Of a DNA stretch of 64,000 nt, positions 58,229 to 64,000 are shown in pieces. The DNA is taken from the NCBI RefSeq assembly GCF_902170305.1, contig NZ_CABHWW010000038.1:173126-237125 (forward strand). The letters are read 5' to 3'. The notes under the pieces are model-generated. The model was not told where the DNA came from, did no database searches, and worked only from the letters and a program-made list of their open reading frames with translations. Made by a program: the position numbers and the translations under genes. The stretch is from Yersinia alsatica. Lineage in GTDB: Bacteria > Pseudomonadota > Gammaproteobacteria > Enterobacterales > Enterobacteriaceae. Positions within the stretch are counted from its first letter, which is position 1. Every line of letters begins with the position of its first letter.

Positions 58229-58522
58229 TTTGCCCTATAAAGTTTTTTCAGTTTTATTTTTCTACAAACCATCCCGCCAGCCCGCGCCGTGGCTGGGGCT
58301 TTGCAGCAATTCGCCAACTGAAAAGATTGAAAAGAATTTCAGGGATTTTCAGTTTTTTGGATCTTGGAGTGGATCGCGTAAAAGTATTAGTACATTGAAT
58401 TTAAAAGGGATTGTGTGAATTACGTGAGTTTAAAGTTTTCTAACAAGATCTAGTGGATATGGAGAATACTAATGAAAAACAGGGGAATAAAAGAAATCCC
58501 CCACTTACTTGAACTGAAAAAA
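58229..58522. other. Non-coding DNA between satellite relic and abi gene
   Basis: AT-rich towards 58420-58500; no supported gene. Contains the 3' flank of the abortive-infection gene. Confidence 0.4.
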
Positions 58523-59353
58523 TCACTTGGAGCTTTTTCTTTCTTCCCAAGACTCTATGATATATAGCACTAAGCTATGAGCACTATTTATTGCAAGGCG
58601 GGCATGTCGTGGTTTGACATTATATGATTTCCTGCCCGCACCATGAGCTGTGCTTGCGTGAGTCCGAAAGGCACCAATACCATCAACAATTGAGAAAAGC
58701 CCCGTAAGTATTCTTTTTAAATCATTATCTTCAATTTGTTGTGGGTTCATACCTAAGTTGTCTCTTACAACTTTCCAAACCCCTTGGAGGTCTTGTCGGG
58801 CTGGCATTTCAAGGCTCTCATCTGTGATATAGATTTTGCAGACGGACTCTAGAATATTACACGCGGCAGAAACAGACTCTTTAGGTTCTTTGTGAATGTG
58901 TTCAAGTGCTCGGGTAAATTCAGCCTCAATAGCAGGCATATTTTTACCTTTAATTGCCTCTTGTAAAGAAATGGATGTATTTGAAACCCCGCTTGATATG
59001 AACCCACCCCTTATGTAGAACAGCCCATATTTACCAAGCATTTCATCCACTCTTTGATTGAACGTTGGCTCTTCATCTTCTGATAAAAAATCACTATATG
59101 GTGATGGAGTAGCAATTGGATTTGAAGACTCCATATATCCTTCGATTAATTTTCCAAGGATAGATAGTGGGTCTTTACACTCTTTATTTATTCTTCTAAT
59201 CCATGCAAGTGCTTTGACGTGTTTAGATCCATCTGGCACCTCACCGGGCGCATCCGCATACATAAATAAGTTATCTAAGCTGGCGTGTGTTTCTAGTGAA
59301 GATATATGTTCAGCCACAATAGCGATTAGTGGTTGAGGAATTTTCCGATCCAT
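58523..59353 (-). CDS. Abortive-infection family protein (Abi_C-type domain)
   Basis: Start ATG 59353 (MDRKIPQPLIAIVAEHISSL); the longer frame to 59479 reads through the tRNA terminator and is rejected. 276 residues. The C-terminal part, RILTGLFSIVDGIGAFR, then a segment with AHGAGRKSYNVKPRHARLAI and HSLVLYIIESWEE, is the Abi_C pattern. R..(6)..H (in FRTHASTAHG) is compatible with a HEPN-like RNase site. It lies on the host side of the tRNA-Ile scar, next to a satellite relic, and is a candidate phage-defence gene. The trigger and target are unknown. Confidence 0.72.
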   Translation of the reverse strand: MDRKIPQPLIAIVAEHISSLETHASLDNLFMYADAPGEVPDGSKHVKALAWIRRINKECKDPLSILGKLIEGYMESSNPIATPSPYSDFLSEDEEPTFNQRVDEMLGKYGLFYIRGGFISSGVSNTSISLQEAIKGKNMPAIEAEFTRALEHIHKEPKESVSAACNILESVCKIYITDESLEMPARQDLQGVWKVVRDNLGMNPQQIEDNDLKRILTGLFSIVDGIGAFRTHASTAHGAGRKSYNVKPRHARLAINSAHSLVLYIIESWEERKSSK

Positions 59354-59467
59354 ATTTACCCCACAGTAATTACAAAAAGCGACATACGTTTTTGATAGGT
59401 TACCTAGCTTTGAAACCGTAGATGTGAAAATACGGTGCGACACTTTTGCGACACTGACCACCAGATA

Positions 59468-59496
59468 CAAAAAAGCCACTCGATTAAGAGTGGCTT
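59468..59496 (-). terminator. Terminator downstream of the tRNA-Ile 3' end
   Basis: AAGCCACTC (59473-59481) / GAGTGGCTT (59488-59496); on the minus strand followed by TTTTTTGT. It lies about 27 bp beyond the CCA end, so it is the original terminator of the tRNA transcript. Confidence 0.75.
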
Positions 59497-59522
59497 AATA
59501 TGCTGATTTGACAGCTAAAATT

Positions 59523-59569
59523 TGGTGGCCCCTACTGGACTTGAACCAGTGACCAAGCGATTATGAGTC
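59523..59569 (-). repeat. tRNA-Ile(CAU) 3'-half duplicate, prophage attachment site
   Basis: On the minus strand 47 bases from GACTCATAATC to the encoded CCA match the anticodon loop (CAT), variable loop, T arm and acceptor 3' strand of the minor tRNA-Ile(CAU) (ileX/ileY type). The D arm and acceptor 5' strand are missing, so this is not a functional tRNA. It marks one end of the prophage; coliphage 186 is known to use such an Ile tRNA. The complete gene should lie at the other end, beyond the right edge of the window. Confidence 0.88.
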
Positions 59570-59702
59570 ACTGCCTGAATTACGTAAAATCAATGTTTTA
59601 CATTTATTTTCATTGACTTAGATTGCCAATGATTGCATCTATTTGCCTATAAATGCCATTTCTGCCGCCACTTTATCGCCATTTATCTAAGTATATCCAA
59701 TG

Positions 59703-60638
59703 TTAGAACGGGGCGCTTTCATCTGACTCGAAATCAAAGGATGGAATGGTGACGTGATGAATCGTATTTCTTTCCATTTCCATCATTTGAGCTTCTTGCT
59801 CTCCATCATCGTACCAAGATGAAGTATCAACCTCTAAAGCGTCAGATATGACCTCGAATGTTTCAGGGGAGTCTAAGTGAGAAACCATTCTTAAAGTAAA
59901 CGGATAATCTTCTTCTATCGTAGCACCGTCATTTTTAGGGCCATACTCTTGTGTCACGTAAGCTGTGCCGCTCGCATAGATATGTATGAACTCATCATCT
60001 ATTGAGGTAATACCAAAATTTTCAACTTCTGTATAATCTACCCATGCATGATTCGCTATAGTTATAAGATCTTCCGGAATACTGCTTACCGCAGTTGAAA
60101 TGACTGCTTTTTGTATTTTTTCTTCTAATGTATCAATAAGTTCACTTTTACAACTTTCTATTCCACTAAGAATTGTGGATGCTGTTTCCAAAAGACTTTT
60201 TGCATCTTCGAAAAATCTTTGTGGATTAGGGTGTAAAGATTTTTCATTGATATGTGTAAAATTATTTAGAGTCGCGTAAAGCTTTAGCATACAGCGAATC
60301 TCATCATCTAATTGCTCAAGAAATTCCTCACCAAGATATTCGTTAGAAATTTTCATCTGCGCACAGTATTTCAGATGTTGTTTTCTAGAAACTTCATAAT
60401 GTTCATGCTCCCTTACGTACCACGGAGCTTTTTTTACATTGTCATCGGGCGACTTTCTCTTAACTATATGGTCAATCAGCCCTCTAAGTGAAAAGGCAAA
60501 GTTGTGGAATCTTAATGGGTTTCCGTGAGAAGCATAGTTCCTTAGGCTTGCTCGGAATAGTTCTCTCTCAAAATCGGTTTCTAAGTGACTTTCAAATTTT
60601 TGTATAAAATCCAAGGAACATAGTTTTTTAAGTTTCAT
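59703..60638 (-). CDS. Prophage cargo gene, HEPN-like helical protein, candidate defence gene
   Basis: 311 residues. The N-terminal two thirds are helical and include FSLRGLIDHIVKR with R52-x4-H57, the RX4-6H motif of HEPN ribonucleases. The C-terminal part (about residues 200-311) is beta-rich and acidic (VDYTEVENFGITSIDDEFIH, YPFTLRMVSHLDSP). I do not recognise a named family with certainty; it resembles proteins described as associated with pPIWI or Abi systems. It lies between the attachment site and int, the slot where P2-like phages carry lysogenic-conversion and anti-phage genes. GC content is visibly lower than int. Confidence 0.6.
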   Translation of the reverse strand: MKLKKLCSLDFIQKFESHLETDFERELFRASLRNYASHGNPLRFHNFAFSLRGLIDHIVKRKSPDDNVKKAPWYVREHEHYEVSRKQHLKYCAQMKISNEYLGEEFLEQLDDEIRCMLKLYATLNNFTHINEKSLHPNPQRFFEDAKSLLETASTILSGIESCKSELIDTLEEKIQKAVISTAVSSIPEDLITIANHAWVDYTEVENFGITSIDDEFIHIYASGTAYVTQEYGPKNDGATIEEDYPFTLRMVSHLDSPETFEVISDALEVDTSSWYDDGEQEAQMMEMERNTIHHVTIPSFDFESDESAPF

Positions 60639-60650
60639 TATTTTGTTTCT

Positions 60651-61661
60651 TTACGCTATTTTCAGCATTTGAGATAAAGGATTAAGACGCACGGCATCCT
60701 CTAAATGGTCGGGCGCAAAGTGAGCATATCGCATCGTCATTTTTATATCTGTATGGCCGAGAACGCGCTGCAAAACTAAAATATTTCCACCATTCATCAT
60801 GAAGTGGCTGGCAAACGTATGGCGTAAAACATGTGTCAACTGACCGGCTGGCAGCTCTATCTCGGTTCTCTCAAGAGCAGAGCGAAATGCACCATAGCAA
60901 TCTGTAAACAAACGTCCTTTCTTATCGGAGGAGAGTGATTTGTATAACTCCTTGCTAATAGGAACGGTTCGGTTCTTTCTGCCTTTCGTATTCGTATAGG
61001 TAATTTTATACTCTGACAACTGACTTTTACGCATACCCTCCGCTTCTGACCACCGTGCGCCGGTGGAAAGACAAATCCTGACGACCATTTCTAAATCGGG
61101 ATGGTCATGACGTTTACATTCAGCCAGAAGTAGGGTGATGTGATCATGAGTGAGCCAGGCCATTTCCATTTCTTCGGTACGGAAAGGTCGCATATTTTTC
61201 AAAGGGTTTTCACCTTTCCACTCACCGAGTCGACTTAGCTCGTTAAATACCGCTCGAAAATAAGCCAGCTCAAGATTTAGTGTGCGGGGTGATACCACTT
61301 TCACCCTGTTTGAACGGGCGTGCTCGCCTTTTAATCTTTTCTCTCTGTAACGGGAAAACATTTGCGCATCGAAATCTCTCGCAAGAGGTTCGCCCATACA
61401 GTCAAAAGCGTGATGCATTGCTTGCTGGCGTCTTAGGCCATCTTTAAGTGTGATACCGTGAGCACTATACCATGCGTCAACCAGCTCTTTTAATGTGCGT
61501 CTTTCTTCTTTTTCTTCCTGCCACGGGTTTTGAACGGTGTATTGTTCAAACGCTAGTGCTTCACCTTTTGTGGCAAACTTCTTTCTGATGCGTTTGCCAT
61601 TTGCCCCGTTAGGATACAGTTCACATATCCAGCCGCCAGCAGGGTTCTTACGCACAGCCAT
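60651..61661 (-). CDS. int: Tyrosine integrase of the 186-like prophage
   Basis: 336 residues. N-terminal arm-binding domain (GGWICELYPNGANGKRIRKK), core-binding helices, then the catalytic domain with Arg in LSTGARWSEAEGM, the box II motif HVLRHTFASHFM (His-x-x-Arg) and His in LGHTDIKMTMRYAHF with the nucleophilic Tyr. Its ATG overlaps the cI stop by one base (TAATG), so int is translationally coupled to cI. It integrates at the tRNA-Ile site. Confidence 0.95.
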   Translation of the reverse strand: MAVRKNPAGGWICELYPNGANGKRIRKKFATKGEALAFEQYTVQNPWQEEKEERRTLKELVDAWYSAHGITLKDGLRRQQAMHHAFDCMGEPLARDFDAQMFSRYREKRLKGEHARSNRVKVVSPRTLNLELAYFRAVFNELSRLGEWKGENPLKNMRPFRTEEMEMAWLTHDHITLLLAECKRHDHPDLEMVVRICLSTGARWSEAEGMRKSQLSEYKITYTNTKGRKNRTVPISKELYKSLSSDKKGRLFTDCYGAFRSALERTEIELPAGQLTHVLRHTFASHFMMNGGNILVLQRVLGHTDIKMTMRYAHFAPDHLEDAVRLNPLSQMLKIA

Positions 61662-62239
61662 TAGTTAACCTCGCTGTAAACACCCGTAACGCGTCCTATC
61701 AATTTAATCTCATCAATCCCACATTCAAACGGCACTTTCCCCCCGGCAACATGTAATTTTTTGCCCGGTAGCTTTGTTAGTTCACGAATGCTAATAGACT
61801 CATCAATATCAACCAACCACAAACCGTCCGATAACGATGCTGCTTTATCGATAAAGTGAAGTTTTCCATCAGTGCGAACAGCAATTCCATCAGATAAAGG
61901 CTTCCCAAAAAGCTGAACATCAATATTCAGATAACCATCACTTTTGAGTATTTCTTCACTTAATGTGAATATTTCTATTCTCTTTGTATCCGATAATGAA
62001 GACTTACCTTCAAATTGCTGTCCTTCTCCGGTCAATAACCATCTAAGGCTTGCCCCCGTTTCAAGTGCGCAGTGTGCTGCAAAGTCGTAAGAGATAGCTC
62101 CACGGGTGTATCGATTAGACAGCGAACTAGATGCGATATCGAAGTGGTTAGCTAATTGAATTTTCTGAGAAAATCCATATGCCAAACAGACTCTATCCAA
62201 TACATCTACGTTGCTCCATCCTAAAGAATCAATTCTCAT
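61661..62239 (-). CDS. cI: Phage repressor CI (186 type)
   Basis: 192 residues. N-terminal HTH (QKIQLANHFDIASSSLSNRY), then LETGASLRWLLTGEGQQF, the usual end of the DNA-binding domain in 186-type CI. The C-terminal oligomerisation domain (NIDVQLFGKPLSDGIAVRTD) lacks the Ser-Lys autoproteolysis pair of lambda-type repressors. It maintains lysogeny and is divergent from apl/cox. Confidence 0.92.
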   Translation of the reverse strand: MRIDSLGWSNVDVLDRVCLAYGFSQKIQLANHFDIASSSLSNRYTRGAISYDFAAHCALETGASLRWLLTGEGQQFEGKSSLSDTKRIEIFTLSEEILKSDGYLNIDVQLFGKPLSDGIAVRTDGKLHFIDKAASLSDGLWLVDIDESISIRELTKLPGKKLHVAGGKVPFECGIDEIKLIGRVTGVYSEVN

Positions 62240-62368
62240 TTTGATAAAACCTATTTACTATCTCCCAATATGGGGATATATTTTGGCTAAACCTACATAA
62301 TTGATGGCTGGCGTTGGCAAACAGAGGCGCATCACTTACAAACTTTGGCAAATAGGGAATCATGCATC
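62240..62368. promoter_or_regulatory. Lysis/lysogeny control region (cI-apl)
   Basis: 129 bp between the divergent cI and apl/cox genes, holding the face-to-face lytic and lysogenic promoters and CI/Apl operators expected in 186-like phages; individual boxes not assigned. Confidence 0.6.
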
Positions 62369-62644
62369 ATGGCTTCTGAAATCGCAATTATAAAAATTCC
62401 TGCTCCTGTAGTGAGTTTGGAAATGTTCGCAAAACTTGAGGGTGTTTCAAAACGTACCGCTTACCGTTGGACGACTGGCGATAACCCTCGCGTACCAATT
62501 GAAAAGCGAGTGATTCGCAAGGGATGTAAGAAAGCCGGTGGCCCGATTCGTATTTACTATGCGCGCTGGAAAGAAGAACAACTTCGCAATGTATTCGGTC
62601 ATGCTCGTTTTCAGCTCATCATTGATAATCTGTATTCACTTTAA
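62369..62644 (+). CDS. Apl/Cox-like excisionase and regulator
   Basis: Start ATG 62369 (MASEIAIIKIPAPVVSLEMF), 91 residues; upstream TTG 62345 is less likely. The MerR-like HTH is visible in FAKLEGVSKRTAYRWTTGDN, followed by a basic stretch. Size and position match Apl of 186 and Cox of P2, which direct excision and repress the lysogenic promoter. Confidence 0.85.
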   Translation: MASEIAIIKIPAPVVSLEMFAKLEGVSKRTAYRWTTGDNPRVPIEKRVIRKGCKKAGGPIRIYYARWKEEQLRNVFGHARFQLIIDNLYSL

Positions 62645-62664
62645 GTGAATTCTAAGGATGTGAC

Positions 62665-63174
62665 ATGTTTGATTTTTCTGTTTCTAAACATCCGCACTTT
62701 GACAATGTATGCCGCCAGTTTCCGACACGTCACAATCTGACGCAGTTGGCGAAACAGTTGGATATGAATGCGCAAACGTTGCGGAACAAGCTCAACCCGG
62801 AGCAACCGCATCAGCTTACGGTTACTGAATTGCTCGCGATCACCGACGCAACAGAAGACGCCAGCCTTATCGATGCCATGTTGGCGCAAATAAACTGTAT
62901 GCCGTCAGTGCCAGTAAATGAGGCCAGCGCCGATAACATTTCTACCTACGCACTTAAAGCAACAGCCGCCGTGGGTTCTATTGCGGCCGCTGCGGTACAA
63001 GGCAACCATAAAACAGCATTCAGCAAATCTGCTCTGTTGGATAGCGTCAATACTGCGATTCGCCATCTGTCATTGATTGGCCTGACGGTGCAATGTCGTA
63101 TTCAGTCAACCCCTGCGCTTGCTTCAACCGTTGATGTTATTAGCGGCTTGAGTGCTATCGCCGGTTTGAGTTGA
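62665..63174 (+). CDS. cII: Phage regulatory protein CII (186 type)
   Basis: 169 residues. N-terminal HTH (HNLTQLAKQLDMNAQTLRNK, QLTVTELLAITDATED), then an Ala-rich helical part. Matches 186 CII, which activates the establishment promoter for CI. It follows apl/cox by 20 bp. Confidence 0.9.
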   Translation: MFDFSVSKHPHFDNVCRQFPTRHNLTQLAKQLDMNAQTLRNKLNPEQPHQLTVTELLAITDATEDASLIDAMLAQINCMPSVPVNEASADNISTYALKATAAVGSIAAAAVQGNHKTAFSKSALLDSVNTAIRHLSLIGLTVQCRIQSTPALASTVDVISGLSAIAGLS

Positions 63175-63183
63175 GGTGTTTTT

Positions 63184-63369
63184 ATGATTGTTTCTATTGC
63201 TCCATTGTTGAAACAGCAAAGCCCGGTAAATCTGCGCCATTTCGGTAACGGTGTACTGGAGTTAAAAAACGGCCAGCGCTGGAAGCCGGGAAGTAATCAA
63301 AAGGCGCTTTTACAAGAATTGTCCTCTGCAAAGAAGACGCCAATACTACGCCGTCTATTCAAGCGTTAA
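63184..63369 (+). CDS. fil: Fil-like phage filamentation protein
   Basis: 61 residues, basic: VNLRHFGNGVLELKNGQRWK and PILRRLFKR. Matches the small Fil (DUF2724) proteins that follow cII in 186-like phages and block host division when expressed. 9 bp after cII. Confidence 0.82.
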   Translation: MIVSIAPLLKQQSPVNLRHFGNGVLELKNGQRWKPGSNQKALLQELSSAKKTPILRRLFKR

Positions 63370-63380
63370 TTGGGGGGTAT

Positions 63381-63698
63381 ATGTTGCAATTAACGGAATC
63401 TGAAAATAAAAGGATGATTGGTATTACCAGAATCTCTGAGATTAAGGGTAAATATTTTCATAATAGAAGCAGTGAAAACATTGCCCAAGAGACTTTTGAT
63501 AAATCACCGGAAAGTCTACGTAAAACAATTTGCATGTATGCAGGTTTGAAAAGCAGGCATGTAACAATGAAATTTTCAGAGCTTAGTTTATCTGAAAGAG
63601 TAAAGGTGGTTGATGCTTTAAATGCATTAATTGATTTTGTTAATTCATTGCCGTCATTTATTAGTAATGATGACTGCACTCTGAATATTATTAACTAA
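63381..63698 (+). CDS. Hypothetical early prophage protein
   Basis: 105 residues from ATG 63381 after GGGGGG. No family recognised. AT-rich compared with fil and cII, with many Lys/Asn/Ser codons, suggesting recent acquisition. The frame is clean and spaced 11 bp after fil, so it is probably expressed in the early operon. No membrane segment or signal. Confidence 0.65.
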   Translation: MLQLTESENKRMIGITRISEIKGKYFHNRSSENIAQETFDKSPESLRKTICMYAGLKSRHVTMKFSELSLSERVKVVDALNALIDFVNSLPSFISNDDCTLNIIN

Positions 63699-63763
63699 CC
63701 AAAGTCGCAATATATGGCGTTTTACTCGCCGGGTTTCGTATTGTCTAAAAAAAGGAATTACTT

Positions 63764-64000
63764 ATGCAGAATACACAACAAAAAATATGGATGGGCGTAG
63801 ACCCCGCCAAGTCGGGCAGCGAGCGCACTGTCACAATGATGTCTGTTGAGTCAATGGAACTGATGCTCAATGAAGCGCGCATGGATGAAAGAAAGAATCA
63901 GGCCGCGCTAGTTTCATTTCGTCTGGATGAGATTGCTAATCAAATTCTAAACCGGGAGCTGAACGGCGTAGAGGCGGCGGAACTGCTTAACCGAGTAGCC
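63764..64000 (+). CDS. DUF2732-like phage protein (partial, runs off the right edge)
   Basis: ATG 63764 after AAAGGAAT; 79 codons seen and open to the edge. MSVESMELMLNEARMDERKN and VSFRLDEIANQILNRELNGV fit the small DUF2732 proteins encoded between fil and the replication gene in P2/186-like phages. Function unknown. Confidence 0.75.
   Translation, partial: MQNTQQKIWMGVDPAKSGSERTVTMMSVESMELMLNEARMDERKNQAALVSFRLDEIANQILNRELNGVEAAELLNRVA

Larger units (their letters stand above)
59523..64000. mobile_element. 186-like P2-family prophage (left end only)
   Basis: The order att(tRNA-Ile)-cargo-int-cI on the minus strand, then apl/cox, cII, fil and early genes on the plus strand, is that of coliphage 186. 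CI has 192 residues and CII 169, matching 186 proteins as I remember them. All genes seen except the cargo look intact, but head, tail and lysis genes are beyond the window. Confidence 0.88.

Noticed and set aside
59354..59479. N-terminal extension of the Abi protein
   Set aside because: It reads through the tRNA terminator hairpin; ATG 59353 gives a natural start.
59523..59569. Functional tRNA-Ile gene
   Set aside because: The D arm and acceptor 5' strand are missing; only the 3' half is present, as expected of an attachment-site duplicate.

Overview
The window is a chromosomal segment of a Yersinia-like enterobacterium. It has the Enterobacterales gene order lpoA-rsmI, rnpB, yqjA-mzrA-yqjCDEK-yqjF-yqjG-yhaJ-yhaK, exuR-exuT-uxaC-uxaB-uxaA, ygjV-sstT-alx-ygjR-ygjP, rlmG-fadH. 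It also has Yersinia-style ERIC repeats, a large intimin/invasin-type inverse autotransporter and PAAR effectors of a Yersinia/Photorhabdus type. The species cannot be fixed from sequence reading alone.

Layout. 1-2640: lpoA (partial), rsmI, a small lipoprotein and rnpB. 2613-6668: a 4-kb genomic islet inserted in the 3' end of rnpB, bounded by a 20-bp direct repeat. It holds a truncated integrase, one complete PAAR (type VI secretion) effector with immunity gene, an orphan toxin C-terminus with immunity gene, and a relic of a third toxin. 6711-10272: AT-rich DNA and an invasin-like adhesin. 10379-15836: LysR regulator, aldo/keto reductase, exported carboxymuconolactone-decarboxylase-like protein, exported cupin, SDR and zinc alcohol dehydrogenase. 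15893-22263: yhaK/yhaJ, yqjG and the yqj membrane/stress genes with mzrA. 22469-30890: hexuronate (galacturonate/glucuronate) uptake and catabolism under ExuR. 30995-42280: core genes (ygjV, sstT, alx with a yybP-ykoY manganese riboswitch, ygjR, ygjP, rlmG, fadH) interrupted by an unusual autotransporter with a coiled-coil passenger. 42515-49395: VOC protein, YafY-type regulator, hdeD, NIPSNAP protein and a gadB-gadC-glsA acid-resistance operon. 49474-57645: a MurNAc/peptidoglycan salvage locus (murQ-murP, divergent murR, then exported NagZ-like GH3, OmpG-like porin, exported NamZ-like DUF1343/GH171). 57714-59498: remnants of a P4-like satellite and an abortive-infection gene. 59523-64000: left end of a coliphage-186-like P2-family prophage in a tRNA-Ile(CAU) gene, with a HEPN-like cargo gene, int, cI, apl/cox, cII, fil and further early genes running off the window.

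How the genes work together. The strongest candidate for an undescribed system is the peptidoglycan salvage locus. Exported NagZ and NamZ could alternately remove GlcNAc and MurNAc from sugar chains outside the cytoplasm, the porin would admit fragments, and MurP/MurQ would import MurNAc and convert it to GlcNAc-6-P under MurR. This is the Bacillus murQRP-nagZ-namZ logic rebuilt for a Gram-negative envelope. A second notable observation is in the rnpB islet: the orphan toxin is out of frame because of three copies of a 7-bp repeat, and removing one copy restores a C-terminus that overlaps its immunity gene. The gad operon joins glutaminase, glutamate decarboxylase and antiporter in one transcript, so glutamine or glutamate can feed proton consumption.
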